A stretch of 64,000 bases of DNA from Ehrlichia japonica (GTDB lineage Bacteria; Pseudomonadota; Alphaproteobacteria; Rickettsiales; Anaplasmataceae). The stretch spans positions 558,001 to 622,000 of the forward strand of contig NZ_CP007474.1 of assembly GCF_000632845.1 (NCBI RefSeq), read 5' to 3'. How positions within the stretch are numbered: position 1 is the first letter of the stretch; every line of letters starts with the position of its first letter. Under the pieces are notes generated by a model. It made no database searches. It was not told the origin of the DNA and worked only from the letters and a program-made list of their open reading frames with translations. A program made the translations under genes and the position numbers. Shown piece by piece: positions 30,912 to 41,401 of the stretch.

Positions 30912-31814
30912 ATGAATAATATATTAATTATTACTGGACCTACAGCATCAGGTAAGTCTAAGATATCTATGAAAATAGCGCAAGATAATAATGGAGTTAT
31001 TGTAAACTGTGATTCAAAGCAGATATATCGAGAGATTCCTATAATTACAGATCAGCCAAACTTGAATGATAATTCTGTAAAACATAAGTTATACGGGTAC
31101 ATATCAGTAACACAGCAATATTCTGTAGGGTTATGGATAGAAGATTTAAAAAAAGAAATATCATCTATCATGCAAGAAAAAAAACTGCCAATTATAACTG
31201 GAGGCAGTGGAATGTATATCAATAGTATAATATATGGGTTGTCGAAAATTCCTAAGATAGAAGATAGTATAAGATATAAAACAAAAAAGCTGTTTGAAGC
31301 TCTAGGAAATAAAGAGTTTTATGCATTATTGATAGATAGAGATCCTATGGCAAAATGTTTACATCAAAATAATTTACATCAATTATTAAGAGCATATGAA
31401 GTAATAGAGCAGACAGGAACTTCCATATTTGTATGGAAAAAGAATACATCTTGTGAGCCTATATTTAAAAATTTTAAACTTTGTGTCCTTATGCCACCAC
31501 GAGATGAGGTATATAAAAAAATAAACAAACGCTTTATTGATATGATAAATGTATCTGTAATAGAAGAAGTAGAAAATTTATTATCATTGAATGTACCTGC
31601 GCATTTTCCTGCAATGAAAGCGCATGGTGTTCCAGAAATAATCCAGTATTTACAAAATAAGATCAGTATTGATCAAGCAATAGAAATAGCACAAAAAAAT
31701 ACTAGGCATTATGCTAAACGTCAATACACGTGGTTTAAGCATCAGTTCCGAAATGCATCATTTTATGAATCTCAAGGTCAGTTGTTAGAATCTATACAAA
31801 ATGGTTATATTTAA
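30912..31814 (+). CDS. miaA: tRNA dimethylallyltransferase
   Basis: MiaA adds a dimethylallyl group to N6 of A37 in tRNAs reading UNN codons. The tRNA-Leu(CAA) in this window has A at that position and is a likely substrate. The 300-residue protein has the P-loop [26 protein letters not shown] with the catalytic Asp, [14 protein letters not shown], and the [12 protein letters not shown] and [16 protein letters not shown] motifs of the C-terminal tRNA-contact region. Length is normal. Single gene, starting with ATG at 30912. Confidence 0.96.
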   Translation: MNNILIITGPTASGKSKISMKIAQDNNGVIVNCDSKQIYREIPIITDQPNLNDNSVKHKLYGYISVTQQYSVGLWIEDLKKEISSIMQEKKLPIITGGSGMYINSIIYGLSKIPKIEDSIRYKTKKLFEALGNKEFYALLIDRDPMAKCLHQNNLHQLLRAYEVIEQTGTSIFVWKKNTSCEPIFKNFKLCVLMPPRDEVYKKINKRFIDMINVSVIEEVENLLSLNVPAHFPAMKAHGVPEIIQYLQNKISIDQAIEIAQKNTRHYAKRQYTWFKHQFRNASFYESQGQLLESIQNGYI

Positions 31815-32473
31815 GGTATAGTTTGTTCAATAGAGTGCATATTTAATTAAAAAAATATTTTCGCTGGTAAAATTTAAAAGCTATGTGAAAGTGATATATT
31901 ATAATATGTGTTATTTAGTCTATCACATTAATCTTTGGGTTTAATATATTATCACTCTTTAGAAGATTAATACGTTTAAATTATATCAAATTGTAACGAT
32001 TTATATAGCTTTGCTTCCTACATCTGATGTGCTACAAGAATTTCAGTCTAATGTTGTCTTCTTTTATAGGAAGAATAGATGATGAACAGTTATTAATGTA
32101 ATTAGAAATATGTAAATATGAAGTTAATAAAATATCACAATTTATAAAATCAAACTATTATGTTATAAGTTAGAAGTTATGAATTTTATATATAATGATA
32201 CAACAGATAATGCATTGGTGGTAATAAAAACTAAACTTACTTTTTATTAATATTCACTCTTTTGAGAGTATTCTTTAGTGTAAGCTAAAAAATATAGAAA
32301 ATTAGTTGACTGCTTAATATGAAGTGACAGTGCTATAGGAATACAAATGATGTACATAAACATATAAGAATTTAATATTAATGGATTGTTGAATACTTCT
32401 ATAGGAGAAGATGAAAAATTTTGAAGAAATGAAATTTCTTTTTATAATTATTGAGTAACCATATGGCAGAAAT
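31815..32473. other. Intergenic region, partly coding-like
   Basis: 659 bases with no intact gene. Around 32010-32175 short open stretches in shifted frames (for example LPTSDVLQEFQSNVVFF, then after a frame change GRIDDEQLLM and LEICKYEVNKISQFIKS) look like an eroded reading frame on the plus strand. A GTGATA/TATCAC inverted pair lies near 31891-31956. No RNA gene seen. Confidence 0.35.
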
Positions 32474-33328
32474 TTACTTCCATTTTACTACAGGAGGCAT
32501 AGACATCATGATTGCATCAGGGTTGCCGTTTGTTAATAAACCAAATCTTGTACCTCGATCATAAATCAAATTAAACTCCACATATCTTCCACGTTTAAAT
32601 AATTGATATTCGCGTTCTTCTGCAGTCCATAATTTATTTAAATTTCTTTTTATGATGATTGGGTAGATATCTAATAAAAATTTACCTACTGCTTGAGTAT
32701 ATTCAAAATCAGCTTCCCAGTTTCCTGAATTTATATCATCATAAAATATACCACCTATACCACGTGGTTCTTTTCTATGATGTAAAAAAAAATAATCGTC
32801 ACATTGTTGTTTGAATTTTTTATAATATTGTTTGTTATACTGATCACACATTTTACGTAAATTATCATGAAAAAACTCCTGATCTTCTTTATTTTCATAT
32901 ATAGGAGTCAAATCTACTCCACCTCCAAACCAACTTTTGTCTGACATATAAATAAATCTAGTATTCATATGTATAGCTGGTATTAATGGAGAACACATAT
33001 GTGCAACAACAGAAATTCCACTTGCCCAAAATTTTTTATTTTCTCCTACAGGAATATTTAATGGTTCAGAAGGATTTATAACATTAAATAATTCATGAGT
33101 TTTTTCCATATTCCCGTATACTTCTGAAACATTTATTCCAGCTTTTTCAAAGACTTTACCATGTATTACTATAGAATGTCCGCCTCCCCCTCCAGGTCTT
33201 TTCCAGTCTTTATGATCTATTTGCGGGATAGAAGATGAGAACTGTTCTTCTATTGATATAAACTTAGATAGGAGCTGATTTTGTAATGTTTTAAACCAAG
33301 CAACTGCCTTTTTTTTCTTTTCTTCCAT
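32474..33328 (-). CDS. hemF: Oxygen-dependent coproporphyrinogen III oxidase
   Basis: HemF decarboxylates coproporphyrinogen III to protoporphyrinogen IX with O2 in haem synthesis. The protein from 33328 has 284 residues. Key segments are KRPGGGGGHSIVIHGKVFEKAG, the HMCSPLIPAIHMNTR active-site region, SWFGGGVDLTPIY, HHRKEPRGIGGIFYDD and YVEFNLIYDRGTRFGL, all characteristic. The frame is open upstream to an ATG at 33418, which would add 30 mostly hydrophobic residues; I chose 33328 because homology begins there, but a good promoter at 33472-33500 would serve either start. Anaerobic HemN is not in the window. Confidence 0.93.
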   Translation of the reverse strand: MEEKKKKAVAWFKTLQNQLLSKFISIEEQFSSSIPQIDHKDWKRPGGGGGHSIVIHGKVFEKAGINVSEVYGNMEKTHELFNVINPSEPLNIPVGENKKFWASGISVVAHMCSPLIPAIHMNTRFIYMSDKSWFGGGVDLTPIYENKEDQEFFHDNLRKMCDQYNKQYYKKFKQQCDDYFFLHHRKEPRGIGGIFYDDINSGNWEADFEYTQAVGKFLLDIYPIIIKRNLNKLWTAEEREYQLFKRGRYVEFNLIYDRGTRFGLLTNGNPDAIMMSMPPVVKWK

Positions 33329-33701
33329 AAAAAAAAATACCAAACTTATAATATAGTAGACTGTTATTCCAAGGAACAAAAAATAATAGTATATTGAAAA
33401 CAACTGATTAAATTTCATCTAATATTTGAATTTTATGTCCTAATGGACTCCGTAATACGACAACCATTTACAATGTAATCACTAATTACCTCAATGTCAA
33501 AATTTTGTCATAAAGCTACAGATATTTTATCATTGCTTAACTTGAAATAGTTATTATTTTACTATACCCACTAAATTTAAATCAAGTATAATTTTTACGT
33601 TTCATAAATGTCTATAATATTGAAAAACTCTGTACTCAATATAATATACCCATAAACACTTAATACCCTATAGTAGTGAATGTACCAACACATTTAGTTT
33701 T
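33329..33701. other. hemF leader and porin 3' flank
   Basis: On the minus strand this holds the hemF promoter, the leader and the optional 30-codon N-terminal extension (33329-33418). From about 33500 to the porin stop at 33702 I see only AT-rich sequence. Confidence 0.5.
33472..33500 (-). promoter_or_regulatory. Promoter of hemF
   Basis: On the minus strand TTGACA (33500-33495) and TACATT (33477-33472) are 17 bases apart, an excellent match. Transcription would begin near 33466. A small GTCC/GGAC hairpin lies in the leader near 33437-33448. Confidence 0.65.
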
Positions 33702-34877
33702 TTAAAAACTTAGTTTTGTACCTATTAACCCAACATAACCAGATTTACTAGTGCTAAGTAGATCAATATCAAAGAAAACAATATCAGCATAGACGGTCAT
33801 TTTATTAGCTAATAGTTTCTCTATGCCTAATGCACATGCAGATAGCGAGTGCGTTTCAGAATTATTTGTTACGGAAGAATTATTTATAACATCCTTAGCT
33901 CCGTAAAAGTAACTAAAACTGATATCGAACTTATCATTCTCAACTTTTATTCCCAAATCATAAAACCTACTATCAATTATTTTATAAGTGTTGGTTGTAC
34001 TAGTACCGTTACTTATTAAAATCTCTTTTTTGCCGGAATTACCAAGATTAGCGTATGATCCTACAAAAATGATATTCTTATACTTAAATGAAAAACCGAC
34101 ACCATAAGATAGTAAATCATTATACTTATCTCCTGAAGGTAATGTATTAGCATGTTCAATAACTCCAGATATGGAATAATCTACCTTAGAAAATAATTGA
34201 TTTTGATACTTAACTCCCATACTAACAATATTGTCATATATATGGTAAAGTTTTGCATTATTACCATTGGTATCATTAATATTTTTAGGTTTATCTTTGG
34301 GAATATAGCTCAAACCAAACTCTACCCCTTTAATTTGTGGAGAATAATAGCTAATAACTGGAATAGAAGACCCATGACAAGCAACATACAAATTTGGTAC
34401 GCATAAAACTGTATTTTCTGTATTGCAACTATAAGAAGAATATTGTAACCAACTTCCAGTAACACCACCTGAAGCTACTGATATATTTGAAGATGAAAGC
34501 TTCATTCTTTGGGAAACAGGACCTGTTCGTCCTATTTTTAAACTTCCAGCATTACGAGATTTAAGAAAAATATATGCTTCCCTCGTATTGCTATTGATAT
34601 CTAATATAGAATTCTTTGTATTACCAGGATTATCTATAGTATTGTCTACAAGGTTTGCGCTTAATTTTATAAAAGGCCCAACAGAAAAATAATCATTAAT
34701 ATGATATGAGTACTCTAAAGTAGGAACTGCAGTAAATGAGACTTTTAAAAAATCATCACTATTAAAACCGTATTGTAGATTCAACTTACCACTTAGTGCA
34801 AAATCATCAGCTATCGCTTGATTTATAAATAATATTAGAGAAGATACAACAGATATATACAGCTTTTTTTTACACAC
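33702..34877 (-). CDS. Porin-like outer membrane beta-barrel protein
   Basis: A 391-residue protein with a clear signal peptide (KKKLYISVVSSLILF, likely cleavage after AIA, residues 21-23) and a body of alternating amphipathic strands rich in Tyr, Ser, Gly and Asn, ending in a Phe (GLIGTKLSF), the outer-membrane assembly signal read by the BAM complex. LKIGRTGPVSQRMKL resembles the constriction-loop region of Gram-negative general porins. It would form a diffusion channel in an organism that lacks a full LPS-bearing envelope. The start is GTG at 34877, with GTGAGG about 12 bases upstream. It is not a member of the P28/OMP-1 type by eye. Confidence 0.8.
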   Translation of the reverse strand: MCKKKLYISVVSSLILFINQAIADDFALSGKLNLQYGFNSDDFLKVSFTAVPTLEYSYHINDYFSVGPFIKLSANLVDNTIDNPGNTKNSILDINSNTREAYIFLKSRNAGSLKIGRTGPVSQRMKLSSSNISVASGGVTGSWLQYSSYSCNTENTVLCVPNLYVACHGSSIPVISYYSPQIKGVEFGLSYIPKDKPKNINDTNGNNAKLYHIYDNIVSMGVKYQNQLFSKVDYSISGVIEHANTLPSGDKYNDLLSYGVGFSFKYKNIIFVGSYANLGNSGKKEILISNGTSTTNTYKIIDSRFYDLGIKVENDKFDISFSYFYGAKDVINNSSVTNNSETHSLSACALGIEKLLANKMTVYADIVFFDIDLLSTSKSGYVGLIGTKLSF

Positions 34878-34921
34878 TAAATTTACCTCACATAACAGGT
34901 ATCAATAAACGTATTAAGTGC

Positions 34922-34950
34922 AGAGTAACATCTATAATTGAAGGAATCAA
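34922..34950 (-). promoter_or_regulatory. Promoter of the porin gene
   Basis: On the minus strand TTGATT (34950-34945) and TACTCT (34927-34922) are 17 bases apart, about 45 bases before the GTG start. Confidence 0.5.
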
Positions 34951-35061
34951 GACTTTTGATAAAAAATTATACTTTATGCTTTATATATATGGTTTCTGTA
35001 CATGTTATACTCAGCTGCAATATTAGAATCAATATATATACTCTTATTTTATATTAATATT

Positions 35062-36039
35062 TCATCCTTTTAGATTATGCATCTCTGTACTTAGTACCAT
35101 AGTACCAGTTCCATGTACAGTAAATAATTCTAATAATAATACGTGTGGTACTCTGCCATCTATTATGTGAGCTGAACCATAACCTTCTTTCACTACCTTG
35201 ATACAAGTTTGTAATTTAGGAATCATACCTGCATTTACAATACCTTTCTCAATTAAATTTTCTGCATCACTTACCGATATTTCAGATAATAAATTACCAT
35301 TAATATCAGTAACTCCAGGTACATTTGTTAAAATAATTAATTTAGCAGCAGCAAGAGCATTTGCAAGTGCACCAGCTACTAAATCAGCATTAACATTATA
35401 TGTAAGATCATTTTCACCACTACATACGGGAGCTATTACTGGAATAAAATCTGATTCTTCCATAAAAAATAATAAGTCTGTATTAACCTCATGAGGTTCT
35501 CCAACAAAACCCATATCTAGTATTTTTTCTACGTTATTTGACTGATTTTCTCTATAAGTGTAGCAGATTTTTTTTGCCTCTATTAAATTAGCATCTTTAC
35601 CACATAAACCAATAGCATTACCTCCAGCTTTGTTTATTAGTTGTGTAATATCTTTATTTACTAAACCACATAACACCATTTCTACGATTTCTAAAGTTTC
35701 AATATCAGTAACTCTTAGTCCATTAACAAATGTACTTTTCTTGTTTATCTTTTCTAAAAACTCATTGATCTTGTTTCCTCCTCCATGAACAACTATTGGA
35801 TTGATGCCAAGTTGTTTTAATAATACAATATCATGAGCAAAACTTTCTGCTAATTTTCTATCTTTCATAGCAGATCCACCATATTTAATGACAAATGTTT
35901 CACCAGAAAACTGTTGTATATACGGTAAAGACTCTGATAAAACTTTAGCTGTATTAAACCAGTCAGCGTTTCCTCCAAATTGCTCAATGTTTGGTACAAC
36001 GTCTTCTTTATTACTTTTTAATACATTGTGCAATTTCAT
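35062..36039 (-). CDS. argB: Acetylglutamate kinase
   Basis: ArgB phosphorylates N-acetyl-L-glutamate, the second step of arginine synthesis. The 325-residue protein carries the amino acid kinase fold: TFVIKYGGSAMKD with the nucleotide-binding Lys, VVHGGGNKINEFL, FVNGLRVTD, and LTNVPGVTDINGNLL near the C-terminal half. It is slightly longer than usual owing to an N-terminal leader of about 30 residues. No later in-frame Met precedes the conserved KYGG motif, so the start at 36039 is forced and overlaps ysxC by 29 bases, indicating coupled expression. Other arg genes are not in the window. Confidence 0.95.
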   Translation of the reverse strand: MKLHNVLKSNKEDVVPNIEQFGGNADWFNTAKVLSESLPYIQQFSGETFVIKYGGSAMKDRKLAESFAHDIVLLKQLGINPIVVHGGGNKINEFLEKINKKSTFVNGLRVTDIETLEIVEMVLCGLVNKDITQLINKAGGNAIGLCGKDANLIEAKKICYTYRENQSNNVEKILDMGFVGEPHEVNTDLLFFMEESDFIPVIAPVCSGENDLTYNVNADLVAGALANALAAAKLIILTNVPGVTDINGNLLSEISVSDAENLIEKGIVNAGMIPKLQTCIKVVKEGYGSAHIIDGRVPHVLLLELFTVHGTGTMVLSTEMHNLKG

Positions 36040-36613
36040 AAATCAACTCCTCTATTCCTTGTTTACACTGGCTACTAGCACTGATGACTGGATACATAAT
36101 AAAATCCAAATTAAGATTTTTAATATAATTTATATTAACATCAAGTATTTTTTTTGGTATTTTATCAATTTTTGTTAATACTAATTGATAAGATATTTGA
36201 TGTAACTCAAGCCAGTTGATAAAATCTAAATCTATCTCTTTAAAACCAACTTTAGCATCTATAAGTAATATAACTTTTAACAAATTTTTACTATTTAATA
36301 AATAATATTCCATCAGACAGAGATAATTGTTAATAGTAGTTTTATTTGCCTTAGAATATCCGTAACCTGGTAAATCAACTAATATCATAAAATCTTTATT
36401 AATTAGATAAAAATTAATTTGTTTTGTGCATCCTGGCTTAGAAGATATTCTAGCATTTCTTTTATTATTTGTTATTGCATTAATTAAGCTAGATTTACCT
36501 ACATTTGACCTACCAGCAATTGCAACCTCTGGTATTGAAAAGTTAGGTAATGACTTTATGTGAGTAGCTCCTATTATAAATTCACACTTTGACATTATGG
36601 CTTTTAGCTTCAT
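36011..36613 (-). CDS. ysxC: Ribosome biogenesis GTP-binding protein YsxC/EngB
   Basis: A 200-residue TRAFAC-class GTPase (EngB/YihA/YsxC family) needed for assembly of the large ribosomal subunit. Motifs seen are G1 GRSNVGKSSLINAI, G3 DLPGYGYSKA, G4 TKIDK and a G5-like SASS near the end. Length is standard. Its 3' end overlaps the start of argB by 29 bases, an odd pairing of ribosome assembly and arginine synthesis that is positional rather than functional. The start ATG is at 36613, though an internal ATG a few codons on is possible. Confidence 0.94.
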   Translation of the reverse strand: MKLKAIMSKCEFIIGATHIKSLPNFSIPEVAIAGRSNVGKSSLINAITNNKRNARISSKPGCTKQINFYLINKDFMILVDLPGYGYSKANKTTINNYLCLMEYYLLNSKNLLKVILLIDAKVGFKEIDLDFINWLELHQISYQLVLTKIDKIPKKILDVNINYIKNLNLDFIMYPVISASSQCKQGIEELIYEIAQCIKK

Positions 36614-36775
36614 TTAGTTAGGTAGTTAATTATAAAAATATTAAAAAACTATTCTTCAATAGTATCACATATAGAAATTTAAAGAAAAAAATTTTGCATA
36701 TTAATATTACAAATGATATTATCTACTAAAAGATGGATGTTTTGAAAAAATTATTAATTGAACGGTGACAAAGCT

Positions 36776-37855
36776 ATGAGCTTTGATAGTAGTTTAGAAG
36801 AATTGTCTCAAAAGTTTTACAAATTAAAAAGTATGTTGGAAGATCCGAGTCAATTAAGTGTAGATTCTTTTGTTACAGCTTCAAAAGAATATTCAGAATT
36901 ATCACCTATAATGTCAGTAATAGATCAATATAACATTCTACAAAAAGATATACTAGATTTAGAAGAACTTATAAATAATCCAGAAACTGATCATGAATTA
37001 AAAAATTTAGCTAAAGAAGAATTCTATGAACGGCAGAAACAATTACCTAAAGTTAAGCATAAATTAAAACTATCTTTACTTCCAAAAGATAAGGATGATG
37101 CACGTAATGCTATTTTAGAAATTAGAGCAGGTACAGGAGGAGAAGAAGCTGCCTTATTTGTTACTGATTTATATAGAATGTATACGAAATATGCTGAACA
37201 GAAAAATTGGAAATTTGAACAAATTAACTCATCTTCAACCGGTATAGGTGGACATAAGGAAGTATCATTGTGTATAAGTGGGTCTAATGTTTTTGCAAGA
37301 TTGAAATTTGAATCTGGAGTGCATAGAGTACAAAGAGTACCAGAAACTGAATCTTCTGGAAGACTTCATACTTCAGCTGCTACAGTGGCAGTTTTACCAG
37401 AAATTGAGGAAGTAGATTTAAAAATAGATGAGAAAGATTTAAGGATAGATGTGTATCGGTCAAGTGGTCCAGGAGGACAATCTGTAAATACTACTGATAG
37501 TGCTGTACGTATTACACATATACCAAGTGGCATTGTTGTTATACAGCAAGATGAAAAATCTCAGCATAAGAATAAAAGCAAAGCTCTTAAAGTATTAAGA
37601 GCAAGACTCTATAATCTTGAAAAACAAAAAAGAGATGCAGAAATTTCACAAATGAGAAAGAGTCAAATAGGGTCAGGAGACCGTTCTGAACGTATAAGGA
37701 CTTATAATTTTCCTCAATCTAGAATTACAGACCATAGGATAAATCTTACATTGTATAGGTTAGATGATATAATGAAAGAGGGAAATTTAGATGAGTTTAT
37801 TGAGGCATTAATAGCTGAAGATGAAGCGAATAAGTTAAGGAATTTAAATATTTAA
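36776..37855 (+). CDS. prfA: Peptide chain release factor 1
   Basis: RF1 reads UAA and UAG stop codons and triggers peptide release. The PET tripeptide in [19 protein letters not shown] is the RF1-type codon-recognition motif (RF2 has SPF), and the catalytic GGQ lies in [16 protein letters not shown]. Length from the chosen ATG at 36776 is 359 residues, standard for RF1; the frame extends six codons further to a TTG at 36758, but the ATG matches the usual N-terminus ([10 protein letters not shown]). No hemK/prmC methyltransferase gene follows. Confidence 0.96.
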   Translation: MSFDSSLEELSQKFYKLKSMLEDPSQLSVDSFVTASKEYSELSPIMSVIDQYNILQKDILDLEELINNPETDHELKNLAKEEFYERQKQLPKVKHKLKLSLLPKDKDDARNAILEIRAGTGGEEAALFVTDLYRMYTKYAEQKNWKFEQINSSSTGIGGHKEVSLCISGSNVFARLKFESGVHRVQRVPETESSGRLHTSAATVAVLPEIEEVDLKIDEKDLRIDVYRSSGPGGQSVNTTDSAVRITHIPSGIVVIQQDEKSQHKNKSKALKVLRARLYNLEKQKRDAEISQMRKSQIGSGDRSERIRTYNFPQSRITDHRINLTLYRLDDIMKEGNLDEFIEALIAEDEANKLRNLNI

Positions 37856-38487
37856 TTAGAACTTTTTTTAAATAATACCATGTATAGTAATTATGTAGTA
37901 ATGATATAAGATTTTCACAAGGTATACACAATACTGAAATGTGGATATCATCAAATATAGAGAAATCCCTAATTTTAAAATTATAAGATTTATCAAACAT
38001 ATAGAATGAATATTAAATATATTACTATAATTAATAACATTAAAATTAGTAATTTGTGCATACATTAAATGGTTCTACTCTATCAATATGGAAACTTTTT
38101 GCGATCTTAAATAATTAAGTAGTAGTTGATCTTACTGAATGCTCTAAAAATATATATAATCAAGAATTTATAAACTACATTATAATAATGTGGTGATGTA
38201 AATCTAATTTATTGAATTTATGCTTAATTAGGTAGTTATTTTTGTTATTCATAAAATTCTTCTTTTTTGGCCAACTTTTTAATTAATGAGTAATTTTTGA
38301 GATTACTTGTTATTTCTGCTAAGTCTGCTTATCCTGGTTAAAATCATAACATATACAACTGTGCCATTATAGTGCTACTTAATATAGCTCTTTAAGATTC
38401 TTATCCTAGTAATAATTAATATTATAAAGAGATGTTTCTAACGTTATAATTAATGTATGATTTTAATATGCAAGAATACTATTACGT
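37856..38487. other. Intergenic region, nothing firm
   Basis: 632 AT-rich bases between prfA and the infB remnant. Two 65-67-codon minus-strand frames at 37797-38065 are open but lack start signals and any family resemblance. I see no RNA gene or clear terminator. Confidence 0.4.
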
Positions 38488-38846
38488 AAATCTTATTGTA
38501 AGTTAATATATTATTAGCATCCATTTTTGGTTTAGCAATTGCTTCTAATTCTGTATAAAATAATTCTGCCTTATAATTAATTAGTACCTGCTTTTCAGAA
38601 TCTACAGCAATAAAACTAGCTCCAGAATTAGGTACATTATTTAATCCTAAAACTTTCACCGGCATTGACGGAATAGCAACCTTTTCACTACTTTCATCAC
38701 TATTTAAACATATTACATACTTTACAATAATATATTTCAAAATCCCTTTCTGTTCTACTAAAGTTGCTACTACTCTCCCACAATTTTTATCAACCTTTGA
38801 TTCTATGAGTACTTCAGATGCCCTAGTATGATAAACAGCCTTTATT
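38488..38846 (-). pseudogene. Truncated, decaying copy of the middle of infB
   Basis: On the minus strand this stretch encodes sequence clearly derived from IF-2 of the same genome, corresponding to about residues 512-645 (infB positions about 7070-7470). Shared blocks include [28 protein letters not shown] (SKIDKNCG in IF-2) and AKPKMDAN. Several internal segments are deleted and the flanks are unrelated, so domain boundaries are lost and no IF-2 function is possible. The frame is still open within a 137-codon ORF (38450-38863) because the deletions kept phase. It is a partial duplication transposed about 31 kb from the source and inserted between prfA and pccB. Confidence 0.88.
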
Positions 38847-39164
38847 TTATCATGGACATGCAAATATCAAAAAGTACCCTAATAGATTGAAAAATGCTGT
38901 ACTGAAAAATAGCAAAGACATATCAATATCATTTAATAGTGTTTATCATAATTATTAATCTTGGTAATAAAGTAATGCATAATTACTCAAAATTATCATT
39001 CTTGTACAATTTCATTTAAGCAATTGAAGGTCTGGTGATAAAAAACTATATAGTTATAACAAAAAGTATATAGAATAATGTGTATTAGATTTTTTAAAAA
39101 AGAAAAATTAAACTGAAATTTACATTACAAAAAAGTTATTAGATGTGAAAATTATTATTTTACC
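38847..39164. other. Intergenic region, nothing seen
   Basis: 318 AT-rich bases between the infB remnant and the end of pccB. No gene, RNA or convincing hairpin is visible to me. Confidence 0.4.
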
Positions 39165-40706
39165 TTATAAAGGCAAATTATCATGCTTACGCATAATTTT
39201 ATATATTTTCTTTTTTTCCAAAAATTGCAAAGATTTAAATAAATGTTCTCTTGTACGTGATGGCACAATAATATCGTCAATGTACCCTCTAGAAGCTGCT
39301 ACATAGGGATTGACTATTTTAGTACGATATTCATCAATAATATGTTGTATTTTATCTTTATCTTTTTCATTTCTAAATATTATTTCAACTGCTCCTTCAG
39401 CACCCATAACTGCAATTTCAGCATCTTGCCAAGCATAATTAATATCACCACATAAATGCTTAGAATTCATTACTATATATGCTCCTCCATAAGCTTTACG
39501 TACTATCACACTAATTTTTGGTACAGTAGCTTCTGCATATGCGTATAATAATTTGGCCCCATGTGTTATAATGCCAGCATGTTCTTGATTTACGCCTGGC
39601 ATGAACCCTGGAACATCAATAAAAGTGATAATAGGAATATTAAAAGCATCACAAAAACGTATAAATCTTGCTCCTTTTCTTGAGGCATCAATATCTAAAC
39701 ATCCAGCTAAATACAATGGTTGATTTGCTATTAATCCTACATTATACCCACCTATTTTGCCAAATCCTATAATGATATTACGTGCAAAATCTGGTTTTAT
39801 TTCATAAAATAGTCTTTCATCACACACTTTTTCTAATAATTCATACATATTATATGGAGTAGAATTATTTTTAGGTATTAATGTATTCAAAGATAAATCT
39901 TCTGTATTTACAATATCTGCAATTGATTGAGATTTTAATGACTCCATATTGTTAGATGGAATAAAATTCATAAATTTACGAACTTGTAATAATGCTTCAA
40001 TTTCATTGTGGAATACCAGATCTGCGATACCAGTTTTACTAGCATGCACTTTTGCTCCACCAAGATCTTCCTGAGTAACTTCTTCATATGTAACTTTTTT
40101 TATTACATCTGGTCCTGTTACAAACATGTAAGAAGTATTACGCACCATAAAAATAAAATCAGTTAACGCAGGAGAATAAACTGCTCCACCTGCGCAAGGC
40201 CCCATAATTAAAGATATTTGTGGGACTACACCAGATAGGTTAGCATTACGTTGAAAAATTTCTCCATAGCCAGATAATGAATCTACACCTTCTTGTATTC
40301 TTGCTCCTCCTGAATCATTAATGCCAATTATGGGAATTCCTAATGTAGCAGCTTTATCCATAACATTGCATATTTTCTTAGCATTTGATTCGCTAAGCGA
40401 TCCTCCAAAGACAGTAAAATCTTGAGAATAAATACACACTTTTCTGCCATTGATAGTTCCATATCCTACAACTACTCCATCTCCGGGTATTTTAGATTTA
40501 TCCATAGAAAAATTTACGGACCTATGTTCTACAAATGCTCCATATTCTTCAAAAGAATTATCGTCTAGTAAAACAGTTAACCTTTCTCTTGCTGTTAATT
40601 TACCTTTAAGATGTTGCTTTTCTATCCTAGATAAACCACCACCGTTATATGATTTTAACTTCCTATTGTTTAAATCTTGTAACCCTATAAAATTCATAAC
40701 ATCCAA
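39165..40706 (-). CDS. pccB: Propionyl-CoA carboxylase beta chain (carboxyltransferase)
   Basis: The carboxyltransferase subunit that moves CO2 from biotin to propionyl-CoA, giving methylmalonyl-CoA. The 513-residue protein has both crotonase-like halves: GKLTARERLTVLLDD at the N-terminus, [43 protein letters not shown] with the oxyanion-hole glycines, and IPIITFIDVPGFMPG and YGGAYIVMNSK in the second half. Length and order match PccB rather than the shorter AccD. The alpha (biotin) subunit gene is not in the window. A partial, inverted, frameshifted copy of residues 101-307 lies at 43156-43779. Confidence 0.94.
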   Translation of the reverse strand: MDVMNFIGLQDLNNRKLKSYNGGGLSRIEKQHLKGKLTARERLTVLLDDNSFEEYGAFVEHRSVNFSMDKSKIPGDGVVVGYGTINGRKVCIYSQDFTVFGGSLSESNAKKICNVMDKAATLGIPIIGINDSGGARIQEGVDSLSGYGEIFQRNANLSGVVPQISLIMGPCAGGAVYSPALTDFIFMVRNTSYMFVTGPDVIKKVTYEEVTQEDLGGAKVHASKTGIADLVFHNEIEALLQVRKFMNFIPSNNMESLKSQSIADIVNTEDLSLNTLIPKNNSTPYNMYELLEKVCDERLFYEIKPDFARNIIIGFGKIGGYNVGLIANQPLYLAGCLDIDASRKGARFIRFCDAFNIPIITFIDVPGFMPGVNQEHAGIITHGAKLLYAYAEATVPKISVIVRKAYGGAYIVMNSKHLCGDINYAWQDAEIAVMGAEGAVEIIFRNEKDKDKIQHIIDEYRTKIVNPYVAASRGYIDDIIVPSRTREHLFKSLQFLEKKKIYKIMRKHDNLPL

Positions 40707-40822
40707 AAAGAAATAAAAATATTAGAATACTCTTATCACATTTCACGATTTATATCAAACATGTAAGTTTTGTACTTTTTGTAACTAAGATTTTACAAAT
40801 AGAACATGATCTAAGATATTGG

Positions 40823-41401
40823 TTAAAGTAATTTCATACTCCCTAATCCTGTAACGCTTACACTAGATAATTCCCCAACACAGTATACAGTATCAAACAT
40901 TTTACTATCTTCATTAAAGAAACCCAAATGTGTATGAACTTTTTCTTTATTAACTTCAGGTATAAAACTCACATTAGTCTTCAAATTATAAAATAATTCC
41001 CTGATACTACGGCCTTCAACTAACCCTCCATCAAGACAATTCTCTGAATTCACATAAAATACTGGAGTACTTTCGATACGTGTTAAAAAAGAGCTAAATT
41101 CATTTTTAGCCAGTGACATAGCTAAAAATACTTCGTTGGAGTGTTGATCAATACCTTGAAGTATCACAATTTCATTCAAACATTGTTTAGCTTTAATAGT
41201 GCAATATCGATCAAACCTTGCTTCATATAAATATGGATTATAATTTGCTAAACCGGTACATAAATCCTCTTCAGGATCATATATTAAACTTTTAAGATAT
41301 GGATTGTCTGTCTTAAATTTGCCATCTTCGCGCTTATATAAATCCATATCAGATAAGTACGCATTGCCATTTTTATCTGCTAAAAAAATCAATGATCTCA
41401 T
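40823..41401 (-). CDS. Hypothetical protein, 192 residues
   Basis: I do not recognise this protein. It looks globular and cytosolic: no signal peptide, no membrane helix, and a balanced composition with several cysteines (CTG, CTIKAKQC, NCLDGG, YCVG). Segments such as FLADKNGNAYLSDMDLY and GGLVEGRSIRELFYNL have a mixed alpha/beta character. It ends with a Gly-Ser-rich tail, VTGLGSMKLL. The start ATG is at 41401. It sits between pccB and the frameshifted mutM, in a region with two decayed gene copies, but its own frame is intact, suggesting it is under selection. Confidence 0.68.
   Translation of the reverse strand: MRSLIFLADKNGNAYLSDMDLYKREDGKFKTDNPYLKSLIYDPEEDLCTGLANYNPYLYEARFDRYCTIKAKQCLNEIVILQGIDQHSNEVFLAMSLAKNEFSSFLTRIESTPVFYVNSENCLDGGLVEGRSIRELFYNLKTNVSFIPEVNKEKVHTHLGFFNEDSKMFDTVYCVGELSSVSVTGLGSMKLL

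Noticed and set aside
37797-38065. Two overlapping 65-67-codon frames after prfA
   Set aside because: Low-complexity, Ile/Asn/Tyr-rich, no start signals; one overlaps the prfA end.
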